In this document: in pieces, positions 16,278 to 27,278 of the stretch
Position numbering within the stretch: position 1 is the stretch's first letter
Layout: each line of letters begins with the position of its first letter
Origin: Marsupella aquatica
Lineage: Eukaryota > Marchantiophyta
Reading direction: 5' to 3'
DNA: 64,000 nucleotides
Assembly: GCA_973895155.1 (NCBI GenBank)
Contig: OZ316897.1
Coordinates: 3,472,001 to 3,536,000 of the forward strand
Notes under the pieces: model-generated
The model's input: the letters and a program-made list of their open reading frames with translations, nothing else
What the model was told of the DNA's origin: nothing
Database searches by the model: none
Position numbers and translations under genes: made by a program

Positions 16278-17132
16278 GGTAGAGCGCAATGCACTTAAGG
16301 ACTATTGTGTAGAGTGAAGAATCTAAACCATAACTCTCAATAAAAACAAAACAGAAAAACAAAGTAGACAAAAAACAAAGATGGGGTAAAAATGACCAAA
16401 AATGCTATGTAATCATTTTTATTGCACTACTCTTATTATCTTGGTTTGTATCTATGTTCTTATGTTCAAGGAGTTTCTGGGCGATAATCAAATCAGGGGT
16501 GGGGTGAAAAATACTGATGGGGGCGCATGTGAAGAGAGTTGGTGGAGTAGGGGCCACATGTGAAGAGAGTTGACGGATTAGGGAGGCCGCCTGTGAAGGA
16601 GTCAGCTGAAGGTGGCTATGGTGAAATGCCCACCTCTTCTTCAATTACTAGCTGCTGTCATTGAGGGTCCACACTTTTCTACCCTCATCTCTATTCACAT
16701 TCAAAGAACGGGTACTTGGGCTAGTAAACTAAATGACTCATTTTAAGTGCATAAAACGAAGTCATTGCACGAGATGAATTCAAGTTCACCTAGATGCGAT
16801 GCAATTCCAGTGCATCAAGATCAAGCTTCAAGGTACAGCCATTTACTTTGCAACTCTCAAAATCTGCAGCGGTCAAAGTCAGACCAAAATTAAGGCAGAA
16901 AGACCTGGGCGGGAATGCAACGATGGAAGATGACTGTTCAGATCTGATCCAGTACCTTAACATCCTACGCAGTTTTTCTGGGACCATGGCAATTTGGATC
17001 TCATTGTCAAGCGTGTCCCGTCGATCGTACAACTAGTCGAAAAGGCGAGGTGAATCCGTGGCGATAGGAGCCAAAAAAGCCAGGAACTTACAAGGTGCTT
17101 CAGTACGAAACCTGAGTACCCAGCCCAATCAA

Positions 17133-18646
17133 TCAGGCTTTGATTGGACTCGATACTGTCGGTGCCAGCAGCTCCAGCAATGTGGAAATATCGTCCAGCT
17201 TCTCCAATTCGAGCACGCTTTTCTCAATATCATCCCTCCTCTTGTCCTCGACCACCCCCTTCACAAGCTCCCTCCACTTACAGACAATCTCCTCATTACT
17301 AACTGGTGGATCGATTCCTCGAGGCGCAAATACGTCCTCCACAAATTCTGTCCCATCATGAAATCTCACCGTCATCCTGGTGAGCCATTTCGTGTTCAAG
17401 TTCATGTCGAACTCCGGGTTATGTCGCGGATGAACCTTCTTCATCAACGCCCGTAGGATCGGTCGATTTAATTTCTCTTCCGAGAACTGCGCCATCAGAA
17501 CGACCCCGTCTACAAGCTGGACGGATGCAGCGTACTGGATGCTCATCTGCGCGCTGGTGGTCGTGAGGGGCTTGTCCTCACCGGCAATCCAGCCACCATG
17601 CTCGTACGCTGCTTTGGCGCACTCTACCTCGATTGCTGTAATCGAGTCAAGAGCTCTCATCTTGTCCGTGTGTTTCTTCTGCAAATTTGCAACGCAATCG
17701 ATCGTTCCGTGCAAGGCAGCCATAGAAGCATGCAATTTGACCCGTATCCCTTCGAGTTCCCACCTCATGCCGAGGTCTTTTGCAATCTCTTCCGGGAGGG
17801 GAGGGCCCTCATCACTACCCTGGCCGAAACATGATAGGAATCCTCCATAACGTGTCTCGAAGACTTCGTGAATTCCAGTGTATCACCTCGGGCCATCAGG
17901 GCTGCGAAGAGACCATTCCGTGCTGCGAATCCGTGCTGCATTCTTTTTGCCATGGATCCAAACTGAGCGGACATGAGCCCGCCCGCCTGCGTGCAGGCGA
18001 TGCCGAGGGCATCCTCGATTTTGTTTGGTGGCAGGTTGAGGAAGCTGCTGACGGCCGCTGCGGCAGCTGAGGGGCCTTGGATGGCACCGCTGTGCCATCC
18101 TCGGGAGAGGAGGTCTGCGCCATGCAGGGCAAGACCGACTCGGGGTCCCATTTCGCAACCGATGATGTACGAGAGTAGGAGATCTTTCCCTCTGGCAAGA
18201 TGATTTGGCGATATGGTACTAGAAGCGGCTGAGAAGAGAGCTGGGAGGAGAATAGAGTTTGAGTGTACGGGAGCAATTGAGTGGTAGTCATCGAGTTCAA
18301 AGCCTTGGATGAAGGTACTGTTGAGGAGTGACGCGCTAAGAGGTGGAAGCCTTTTGCCGCCCCATCCGATAATTGTGCAGGCTCCTTCAGGCTCCATGTT
18401 GAAGATTGCCTTTGCGGCGACCTCGGACCACGGCAGATGGGAGGCGATAATTCCACACGCGATGCCATCGAGGATGAGATACTTTGCTCTCACCTGAATT
18501 TTTTCTGGGATGTCTGAAAGAGTTGTGGAATGGATCCAGTTACAGAGCTTGCCTGTCACGCCTGCGGCATTGCTTGGCGAGCTGCCTGGTAAAGCTTGGG
18601 AGCTCGTGTGCATAAATTCGTCATCAGTCGCAGCGCCAGAATCCAT
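17133..18646 (-). pseudogene. MmgE/PrpD family protein, frameshifted, intronless
   Basis: This family includes 2-methylcitrate dehydratase (PrpD) and cis-aconitate decarboxylase; the substrate here cannot be told. The chosen start is ATG at 18646 (MDSGAATDDE), because the 25 codons upstream lie in a duplicated copy of this region. Visible landmarks: KYLILDGIACGI (55-66), GFELDDYHSIAPVHSN (115-130), SRGWHSGAIQGP (181-192), and QFGSMAKRMQHGFAARNGLFAALMARG in two halves (228-240, 241-254). Just after MARG, near 17884, one base appears lost: the family's GGYTGI motif reads only after shifting frame. The remainder then continues open to 17133 with CFGQG and a VKLHASMAALHGTID block, giving about 504 residues in total, near the family's usual size. 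No intron is visible. A sequencing error at one position would restore an ordinary gene, so it may be functional. Confidence 0.78.
17880..17888 (-). other. Apparent one-base deletion in the MmgE/PrpD gene
   Basis: On the minus strand the sequence reads GGTGATACACTGGA where the conserved Gly-Gly-Tyr-Thr-Gly segment would need one more base. Upstream, the frame gives MARG and then unrelated residues. Downstream, the shifted frame gives TGIHEVF and the rest of the family domain. Confidence 0.75.
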
Positions 18647-18844
18647 TCTTGTAAGAGCAAATTTAACGACTCTCGACTTCCTAAGTTGTGGAATGGATCC
18701 GTTACAGAGCTTGCCTGTCACGCCTGCGGCATCCCTTGCGAGCTGCCTGGTAAAACTTGGGAGCTCGTGTGCATGAATTCTTCATCAGTCGCAGCGCCAG
18801 AATCCATTCTTGTAAGAGCAAATTTAACGACTCTCGACTTCCTA
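18522..18844. repeat. 163-bp tandem duplication over the MmgE/PrpD start
   Basis: GTTGTGGAATGGATCC at 18522 recurs at 18685, and the two copies match closely to CTCGACTTCCTA (about 18682 and 18844). Each copy encodes on the minus strand an ATG followed by the same DSGAATD sequence. The distal copy runs out of frame, so only the proximal ATG (18646) leads into the gene. The duplication also repeats the sequence immediately upstream of the start. Confidence 0.9.
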
Positions 18845-19093
18845 TGGCAGAGCTTTACACTACGACAATGCAGTTCGAGATCATCGGCTTGTTACCTTAT
18901 TATTGTGTTGAGACAGATGGAAAACTTCTCGGCGTGCAAACAGAGTGTAGAACAATCTAGTGTACACTAGCTCGATGCACGATGACCCGTTCCTTGAACG
19001 TAAATAGATATTAATCTTGCACAATGTACATTCAGCAAAAGACTATAGATATTAATCTTGCACAATGTACATTCAGCAAAAGACTTGATGGAG
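18845..19093. other. Flank of the LINE with a short duplication
   Basis: This non-coding stretch probably contains the promoter of the MmgE/PrpD gene. A 41-bp unit beginning TAGATATTAATCTTGCACAA occurs at 19005 and 19046; the second copy ends in the target-site duplication of the LINE. Confidence 0.6.
19083..19093. repeat. LINE target-site duplication, left copy
   Basis: ACTTGATGGAG immediately precedes the LINE and recurs exactly after its poly(A) tract at 37174-37184. Confidence 0.8.
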
Positions 19094-19844
19094 GGTGTTC
19101 GGCCCGATGTAGCGCTCCGTAGTTCACGGAGGGAGGACGGAGGGGAGAGTGAGAGTTGACCCGTTCCCTTAGCTTTTTCTTCAGGGGAGGGAGTGAGTGA
19201 ATGCTGGGGACCTTTTACCCATCTGACAGGAAGCCAGACCGTTCGCGATAATTTTTTCAAAATTCTCTGGCCTTTATCGCCAGAATTAGGTCCTGAGTGC
19301 CCCTAACCGCTCCTTTGGGATTACCCGGGCATTTTGTCTTACATTAACAGCTATCTGAGAGTAAGTAGGGTAATCCGGAAAATTACACACCCTGCGACTC
19401 GCAGCAGTGCAACGTTCAGTAAACCCCGCATACTACAAACTCAACGTTTTACTAAGGTTTTTGGCCCTGTTTGAATGGATGTTGCGTTTTCGATCTGCAA
19501 ACCTCAGGTTCTGTCAGTCACAAAACTGAGACGCTGATCGTCTACCCAGTAATCCATCGCTATTCGACCTGCAAGTTCGTCCAGGGGCTCTATCTGGATT
19601 TGCCTCGGCCTGCCGGTGGGATTCCTAATGCATATTACATAGGCGATTCTTGGCATGTGCGGTTGAGGCTGAGCTTCCGGGATTGATTCCTCTCACTCAA
19701 CACTGCGTTTTTTGGGCCTCCGGCGGTACCTATTGCTTCTGCAGACGTTGAAACAACAAGCTGATTACAATTTCGACTCTGCCACCCCACCATCGCGCCG
19801 TCAACGGGAGTCTTCCACCCCCGTTTTACCCACTCTCGTCGGGC

Positions 19845-20651
19845 ATGGCCAGCGTCAGATCCAACAAAAACACGGGTTCAGTTTCTGGCCGATCAACGGC
19901 CTCCACACCGAATGTAGGGACCTCTGCGCAATCCGGCAGCCAGCGGCGTAGGGGAACGGAAAGCTTGGATTTGGCTCCCACGGTGGACACCACAGTAATC
20001 CACTGCATTCCACAGGAGATCTTGCAATCCGGGAACCGACGGATTTTTGGCAACAAGGTGGTGCTTGGTTTCGAATCTGAATTTGATTCCAGTCAAGCTA
20101 GGGACTGGATTGCGGCTTACAACCAGGAGAACGTGACAAAATTGGCGCTGCACGATGAATTCCCCCATGCGCTCTTTGTGGTGCAATTTGATAACAATTT
20201 GGGAGATGGCATCAAGGACCAGCTCCTAAAAGCATCACCTCTCAAGGCCCTGGATCGATTGGCTTCTGTCAACGACTACACTCCCACTTTCGACCCCTGT
20301 AACCAAGCAAATTTCAAACACCTCGTCACCCTTTACATCAAGCAAGGAAGCCCTGAGATATACGAATACATTCGTTTTGTGGCAGCGCTGGTGGGAACTT
20401 TTATCCGGGCGAAACTGGCACCTGGTACTGAAAGGCACCACTTTTCAGTGATTGTGGAATCCACTTTGAAGGTGTTCCCGGCCCAAGGTAAATTCCAACT
20501 CAGTGGCCCTGGCGTCACTACTATTCATTTTGACTACATTGGCCGAAATTTTCGTTGCTGCTATTGCTTCTCCTATCGGCACCTTGCATCCAGCTGCACG
20601 CAGAAGAGACCCCCTCTCCTGGCAAATTGTCACCTGCTTATCAAACGATTT
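19845..20651 (+). pseudogene. LINE ORF1, 5' part (gag-like, zinc knuckle)
   Basis: ORF1 of plant L1 elements encodes an RNA-binding chaperone that coats the element's RNA. From the ATG at 19845 the frame is open for about 269 codons. A basic, Ser-rich N-terminus is followed by a DUF4283-like region and, near residues 243-256, a CCHC knuckle with spacing C-x2-C-x4-H-x4-C (CYCFSYRHLASSC region). The reading is cut at LIKRF by the 5.1-kb insertion and resumes in the same frame at 25728. Confidence 0.8.
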
Positions 20652-21744
20652 ACATGACAAATACATATTTACTCATACTAAAATTGTTTGTTATCGTATG
20701 ACGGGAACGTGGAGGGACGCTATTAGAATTCTATTGCATTTAGGATGAGTATGTTTATTTACGCTCCCGGAAATGTAGTTTTTGATCAAGTCTACCAACT
20801 AGCCGCTCTGCTTTTGATCAAGTCCCATGGACACACACACTCCTACTGGTCGTTGGTGGAGTGCTGTCACCACCCCTCCTACTCACATGGTTGACCAAAC
20901 CGTGCAAGGATTCCTTAGACATTTCTTGGGGAAAGAACACAATTTTGAACCAGAAAAGATAACGCCACACCAAAACTTGAGGAATCAAACCAAATCCATA
21001 TCTTTTGGCAAAACGTCGTAACACATTGCAAGGACAACCCGGCCTACTGCCGTCTGCCCAACTACTGCCTCACTGGGGCAAGTGCTACACCTCTACCTCA
21101 TTACTCTGGCTTGATTCCCTCTTCTGGCTATGAGCTAACTTCCCTAAGCAAACACTAGACTGAGTTCCCCCCCTCAGTACTCCGGGGCTCTCCCCCTAAA
21201 TACTGAAAAAAACACACCAAAGCACCCCTCACGGGATCACCATGGTGGCGGCCACCCTAGCGGCGCCGCTAAAACCATGCATAAACTTTCACACAAGAAA
21301 ATCCCTAATCCTAAAGCATGCGGCACACACATGCTCCTAAAACCCTAATCTAACAATGGGACCGACGATGCCTTCGACGGTGCCCCAACATCACTTCGTG
21401 AACCGCGAAAATGCAAGTGACCCCATAATTGCCGAAACTAGGTGCCACTCCGATTGCACCTCTGAGCTCACCCCTGGGTAGCCCTACTCCCCATGATCAT
21501 GAATCACAAAACCGCTCTCGAAACGGACGCCAAACGACCAAGTTATGGCCGTTTCAGTATCACTTACTTACCAACTTCGTCGGGCCCTAACTTACTCATC
21601 CTGGCTCCGTTTGAGGAGCGCCGCCTCTTGTTGGAATCAGCTTCGCGAGCTCTTTCCAACAAGCCCGTGAGTGCACCCTTCCAAAAAGTTTCAAAATCCA
21701 GAGGTCGTACGACAGGTCCGTATGGCTACCCTAGTCCTCCTCTT

Positions 21745-22075
21745 CACTCACGGTGCCATGGCTTGAGCCCCGTGAGTTGGTCTCCTCATCAATCCTCCTC
21801 CTCATTCACGGTGCCTTGACTTGAGCCCCGTGAGTTGGTCTCCTCATCAATCCTCCTCCTCACTCACGGTGCCTTGGCTTGAGCCCCGTGAGTTGGTCTC
21901 CTCATCAGTCCTCCTCCTCCTCACTCACGGTGCCCTGACTTGAGCCCCGTGAGTTGGTCTCCTCATCAGTCCTCCTCCTCCTCACTCACGGTGCCCTGAC
22001 TTGATCCCCGTGAGTTGGTCTCCTCATCAGTCCTCCTCCTCCTCACTCACGGTGCCTTGGCTTGAGCCCCGATCC
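21745..22075. repeat. Tandem array, about 5.5 copies of a 59-65-bp unit
   Basis: Each unit reads CTCACGGTGCC, TTGAGCCCCGTGAG, TTGGTCTCCTCATCA and a run of CCTCCTCCT. Every unit carries the complementary pair CTCACGG and CCGTGAG about 20 bases apart, so each repeat could form its own hairpin. The CTC run varies between copies. Confidence 0.88.
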
Positions 22076-22605
22076 TCCTGTTCGCCACCACCGGTTCGTT
22101 GTAAAAGGAGGGGGCCCCTATAATTGTCGAAACTACAATTTTCTCAGAATTCATTTCTGAAAACATATCTGAGGAGCCCTCCTCTTCCTGATCATGGCTC
22201 CATAAATGGTGCACAAAACGGAGGTCAAACGGCCAAGATATAATCGTTTAAGTTTTTACGGGGCACCGTCTCCTTTAGTTTCGTCCGTACAACACGTTTC
22301 CCCCGGCTTTGCAAAACACGGATCACGGTTCCCCGTATGTGCTACTACCTCCTCCTTCCCTTGCAAAGCCGGGACCTCCTTCCGTACGGACGTCCATACG
22401 GCCTCAAAACCCTCGTATTATCAAAAAACGCAATTTGTCGTATCTCCCCCGTCTTAGCTCCGTTTCGGCGCCGTGACACATCGTTGGATTCAGCTTGGCG
22501 AGCTCTTTCCAACAAGCCCATAGACTTCTGATTTTGAGATGGTCGAAAATTTGATGTTTGTACAACTAGGGTCCGTACACACGTTCAAAGCAAGCACAAG
22601 AGGGA

Positions 22606-22632
22606 AAGGGTTTAGGATTTAGGGTTTAGGTA
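22606..22632 (+). repeat. Interstitial telomere-like motifs
   Basis: GGTTTAGGATTTAGGGTTTAGG contains the plant telomere unit TTTAGGG with one degenerate copy. It is too short to mark a former chromosome end; a similar motif occurs near 59950. Confidence 0.5.
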
Positions 22633-23399
22633 TGGGTGGAAACCCCACAAGTGAGAATAGAGAAAGAAGGGAAGGAAGAAAGTGTGAGGGCCCCTTCTAC
22701 GGATGTGTTCTTCTACAGAGTGCCCCTCTACGGAATGGGGAAGGGAAAGAGAACAAAAACCATGTGAGGACCACACAAAGGTTGAAGGGGAACACAAGTG
22801 TGAGAACCCCTTCCTTCTAAGGGCCCTCCCACCATCACTACTCCAAGATTGCCTAGTTTGTTGTTTTATGGGCGTTGAGGTCCCTCAAGATGTCACTGTC
22901 TGATATAGACCTAAAATCAACTAGAGAACCTCAGTTTCGCATGGGGCTCATTGAGGGCTTCAAAATGAATCCAAACATGACCATGTTTGGAATAGTACTA
23001 GCGTAGCAACGTTTGTTTTAAGTTTTAACGTTTTCTATATTTTGGTCATTCTTCCCGTTTTGCGCCTTATGTGGAGCCTCCGACCAGCCCCCACCCCTCC
23101 AAGATGCTCACACCTTGGCTCCAAGTCCTTGGGCTGCCTTGTGGCCTCCTTGTACCCCCTCAATGGTTCCCTTGTCATACATCACCGCCCGACACCCCTC
23201 TCAACTCCGGCCTCCGGTTGTTGCATCCATTTATTAGAACTAACAAAAATAAAAAATTTAAAAATCCAAACACTTTTACTACACCTACTTGTCTTTCTAC
23301 TTATATACGCAATTATAAGTCATCACTAAGTTACTACCGGGTTTGGGGCCCTGTCACACAAATCAAGACATCTCCCTCAACGCCTCGGGAGGGGCAAAA

Positions 23400-25720
23400 C
23401 GACTCTGGACCAACACTGTGAAGAAACAACGTTGTCATCGGGATGAATGATAGACGAAGGGAAGTGAAGGCCCTATTTTTGAGTTGGAGGTATTTGGTGA
23501 AGGGATTCAGTTTGGGTGAGAGTTTTGTTGTTGTGGAAAAAGTTCAATAAGACAGAATAGGAATTAAAAAGAGAGAAGTGAAGCTTAGACTTAAGGAATT
23601 TGAGGCTTTTATTGTGGAAGAGACACGTGGCGGGCTGGGAAGATTCGAATTTCATAAGGACATTGTGCACGTTGCAGTTGAGAGGGAGGTTAGAGTGATG
23701 TTCGGAGGCAGATCGAAGAAGTGTGGTGCGCGCTAGAGTGCTCGTGGTGTTTTGGTGAGATTCAGCCGAGGATGATGGTCGTTGCAATGTGGAGGTTTTG
23801 GAGTTTTTAGGTGAAGACTGAGGCGAGCGATTGAAATTAGAGTGAAGCTACGGATGGTGATTGCTGTGAGATAAGGTCTTTTTTTTGGAAGATTGAGTTT
23901 TCAGGAAAGAAAGAACTTCAGCGAAAGGAGGACAGGGATTTTGGAGGCGAAAGGTGATTGTTGGTGTAGTGTGGCGATGTTACGGAGCTTTTGATTTTCC
24001 ACGAAAGAGAGCTATTATTGAATGTGTGGAGCTTCTGGGTAAAGGACACGCACAGCCAGTGTGGTTTGGTGCTTGAAGTTGTTGTCGGTGCAGGCAATTC
24101 GGAATCCAGTGGAGTGAGAAGAAGAAGTGGAGATGACAGAGTGATTGCGGGATAGCGTTGTGGGTAGTTATGGAGATTCAGAAAAAAAACACAGGGAGAA
24201 AACAGTCGATGGTGATTATGACTAATGGACTTTTTGAGTGAAGCAACGAGAGAGGAGAGACGCTAAGGTCGAAAGGGGGGTTCTAGTGACAACGTGGCTG
24301 TTAAAAGAGATTGTGAGGAGCTCGATTTCAGGAGGCTATGGTGAAAAGGGATTTCAGAGGAGCGCTTGAAGAGGCATTCAGATATGAAAAGGGGAACTTG
24401 AATCGAAAGCAAACGGGAGTTCCAGGGAAAGAGGCGCGTCGTGTGTGCTCCGAATTGAAGGAAGAAGGTGGATGGAGAGCTCGGGCTGAGGGGTGAATTT
24501 GTTGATGTTATTACGGGAGAAGTTTGAAAGTATTTATTAAACATGCGGAAATGAACGGCTGATGAGGAGCGAAAGAGACTGAAAGTTTTAGGAAGCGAAT
24601 AGAGTCGTTCAGGAGACAGTTACAGGAATGAATTATTGAAGTTCACAAGAAATTGATTGAACGGAGTAGGAGTTATTGAGAGAGAGGATGAACTCTAAGA
24701 GCAATGCTGATCGTGAATGTTGCGGATAGAAATGGGATGACAAGGAGTGAAGAGAGACAAAATAAGTTATAGGGAATGCTGCGCACGAGATAGAGTGTGT
24801 GAATGGTATTTTCCTTCGAGAAAAAGAGGTTCGAGTGGAGGTGTGCTCTGCGACATCAGTTTGAGAGCAACGAGCAGTGATCGAAGGTGCTTGAAAGAGA
24901 AACTATTGACTACAGCAAGAAGTAACACACAGAGCTTCGCGGAATGGCATGCTTACTAAAATTGGAACTACCGGAGATGGAAGAGATCGAGACTGTCAAG
25001 GGAGGAAATTTCACTTGAAGGAAAAGTAAAAAAATAAAAATAAAAATGAAGCATCTTAAAACAGTTTTGAGGACCAGCGAGACCGAGTGATTCAAAAGTG
25101 CTCATGTTTGGAACGGAATTTGAGAACAGATAGGAGGGGTAGAGACAGGAGAAATGAAGAAGAAAAGTGAAGACGAAAGGGAAGCTTGTCGGAGAATGAG
25201 GCTTTGTAACAAGTGTCTAGGAGAAACAATTGACGACTGACCTGATGAACTGAGACTGACCTGAGCTGAATTGACGCCGAAAAACTAGAGTTTGAGACAA
25301 CCAAAAGGCAATGTAACTTCAATCCTGAAAAAGAAATAAATGAGTGGCTTTACAAAAGAAAAATTGATTGTAACTCTTGAATTTATAAATGAAATGGATG
25401 TTGATTCAAGGTGAATGGATGAAAAGAAGTTATATAAATGATTTTCATTCGAACTAAGCTTAAGAAAAGTTTGAGTATTAGACTTTAAAACAAAGACTGA
25501 ACTTAACAATACTTTTGAAACTATTGGTTAAAATTAGGGTAAAAACAAACTGAAAGTTAAAGATTCTTAAAAGAATTCATGTTTGGTCTTTTAAAATGTT
25601 TAAATGTTAGAACCTTAGTTGAAACTAGCGAATGAGATTTGATGGAAGATAGAGTGCTTAGAAAGTGATATAAACTTAAGTTCAAATAAGTCCCTAAGAT
25701 ATTACTAAAACTAGTTTTCA
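23400..25720. other. A+G-rich non-coding part of the insertion
   Basis: The plus strand is dominated by GAAG and GAGA runs without long open frames. Near 25250-25350 are CTGACCTGAGCTGA, TGTAACTTCAATCC and AATAAATGAG, in the same order as similar words at 61750-61860. This suggests both belong to one transposon family, perhaps an LTR with a polyadenylation region. Confidence 0.4.
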
Positions 25721-25727
25721 GACCGCT

Positions 25728-26632
25728 TCAAACGGTTTCCCGGACAACGTCTGGATACCGAGGCTTTTCAACAATACCAAGCGAAAGCCCGTCGTGCAAA
25801 AGAGGTAGCTGACTATTGGCAGGAGCAAGCTGAAGAACAACAACAACGAGAAGTGGAGGAGCTACAACATTTAGCCCGACGAGCGGAGGATTTAGCTGTG
25901 ATACCAGCTGTGAAAGGGGTATTACGGACATCATTTTCATCACACGGAGACACCTCCAAATCACTCAGCACCAAACAAAATTGGAGGCGACAACCATCGC
26001 ACTCAGGGCAAGGATTGAGTCAGGCGCAGGCACTCCCCCTGTCTGGTGCAACTCCAGGACAACACATTACCCTGGAGTGTCACACCAGGCCACAAACGAG
26101 CAAAGGACAGGAGGAAAATGGTGCTAATGCTCTGAATGTCACTGCTGTGTATCCCATGGGAAGCCACAAATCCGCAGCACAAAACTACAATCCACGTCGG
26201 CCTCTGAAGAAGGTTTGGACTCCTAAACCTCCGTGTGCGGTGCCATCCCTCGGCAGCCCAGTGGAAGTGCTGGATACTCCCTCTCAGGATGTAACCCCCA
26301 CCGATCCAGCAACACCAATTGCCCTGCCCTCCTGTTCCCCTGTTTTTGGGACGTCCAAAGAAAACGTCACCATTCGCAAACGTCCCAAGCCTAAAACATC
26401 ATCGGACACAGAAACTGACCCCATTGCTACGGTGCCTTGTGCGGATTTGTTCCACCCGACAGTGGCCAACACGTCCCAAGACACGCTCCCTCCAGAGGTC
26501 GCATCACAAAGATACATAGCACCCCGCCATGTCTCAGCTGAATTTGATGACTTACAACCTCAGGGGGCTGGCATCAAGGAGGCGATGTCTCCGAGCTCGA
26601 TCCAATTTGGAGGGGCTCCAATGCAGACCTGA
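25728..26632 (+). pseudogene. LINE ORF1, 3' part
   Basis: This continues the ORF1 frame after the insertion: RFKRFPGQRLDTEAFQQYQ, then a Glu/Gln/Ala-rich coiled-coil-like stretch (KEVADYWQEQAEEQQQREVE) and a long Pro/Thr/Ser-rich tail that ends at 26632. The tail is low in conserved residues, as is usual for the ORF1 C-terminus. It overlaps the start of ORF2 by 104 bases in another frame. Confidence 0.72.
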
Positions 26633-26803
26633 TGTCTTGTATATCCAGGAACACAAACTCAGGGAGCATAGGGTTCAGAGGATTCAACAAGAGGTCTGGC
26701 CTGCTGCACACTGGGTTTATGCCCCTGCATTGGATGAAGCGCATGCCACCAGGAATCAAAATGTTGTGGCTGGGGTGGGCGGACTGGCAATTGGGATCCA
26801 CAA
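26529..26803 (+). pseudogene. LINE ORF2, endonuclease start
   Basis: ORF2 begins at ATG 26529 (MSQLNLMTYNLRGL) and encodes the N-terminal half of the apurinic-type endonuclease that nicks target DNA, including YIQEHKL with the metal-binding Glu. It is interrupted at codon His-Asn by the solo LTR. Deleting the LTR and one CACAA copy restores the frame into 27284. Confidence 0.85.
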
Positions 26804-27278
26804 TGTTGGGTATTTACTCTTACGTCTAGGTTAGGTATGACGTGGTTGGTACAACAACGTGGGTTGGTACAACTACGTGGTTAGGTACAACTACGTGATT
26901 AGGTACAACTATGTGGTTAGGTACAACTACGTGATTAGGTACAACTATGTGGTTAGGTACAACTACGTGATTAGGTACAACTATGTGGTTAGGTACAACT
27001 ATGTGGTTAGGTACAACTAAGTTGCACACTATATCATAAGAGGCATGTGTGCTTGGAGAGGTAGAACCAAGGCTCATTGTTATGGAGCCACTTGAGAGAT
27101 AGGGAGAGCTTACACTGTGGAGACTCGGTATAGCCGACGGGCTTAGAGTTCAGTAAAGCTCTCTTGTGTGTTCCCGTGGACGTAGCCTCAAGGAGGTGAA
27201 CCACGTATCTCTTGTGTCGACTATTGTGCGTTGGATGGTTCATGGGCTTGCCGTTGCGATCGTCGTCTATGCTCAACA
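26804..27278 (+). mobile_element. Solo Copia LTR, 475 bp
   Basis: It begins TGTTGGGTATTTACTC and ends GTCTATGCTCAACA, as do the LTRs of the complete element at 27807. It is flanked by the 5-bp duplication CACAA (26799-26803 and 27279-27283). It lacks PBS, coding region and second LTR, the footprint of LTR-LTR recombination. It is 72 bases longer than the 403-bp LTRs because it carries more copies of an 18-bp repeat. Confidence 0.93.
26848..27017. repeat. 18-bp variable repeat inside the solo LTR
   Basis: The unit GTGGTTAGGTACAACTAC alternates with GTGATTAGGTACAACTAT, forming a 36-bp higher-order unit. The solo LTR has two 36-bp units more than the LTRs at 27807 and 32956. Open frames on the minus strand with a VVVPNH repeat come from this array and are not genes. 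Confidence 0.9.

Larger units (their letters stand above)
14916..17132. other. Intergenic region with tandem repeats
   Basis: The first 150 bases are likely the leader and promoter of the minus-strand naphthoate synthase-like gene. Tandem repeats follow at 15093-15254, 15253-15393 and 16116-16277. The stretch 16780-17130 is downstream of the MmgE/PrpD gene; its short overlapping frames on both strands show no domain. No gene is recognised. Confidence 0.5.
20641..25738. mobile_element. 5.1-kb unclassified insertion in LINE ORF1
   Basis: TCAAACGATTT at 20641-20651 recurs as TCAAACGGTTT at 25728-25738, and ORF1 is continuous if one copy and the DNA between are removed (KRF continuing into PGQRLDT). 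The junction repeat of 7 exact or 11 near-exact bases resembles a target-site duplication. I found no terminal inverted repeats, no matching LTRs and no transposase or polymerase frame. The left half is C-rich with a tandem array; the right half (about 23400-25720) is strongly A+G-rich. Confidence 0.6.

Noticed and set aside
18647-18721. Longer N-terminus of the MmgE/PrpD protein starting at 18721
   Set aside because: Those 25 codons come from reading into the neighbouring copy of the 163-bp duplication.
21745-22075. CRISPR-like array
   Set aside because: This is eukaryotic DNA, and the units are contiguous variable-length repeats without unique spacers.
22606-22632. Former telomere or chromosome fusion point
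   Set aside because: Only about three degenerate telomere units are present, inside a transposon insertion.
26826-27077. Minus-strand frame with a VVVPNH repeat resembling a repeat protein
   Set aside because: It is a translation of the 18-bp tandem array in the LTR.
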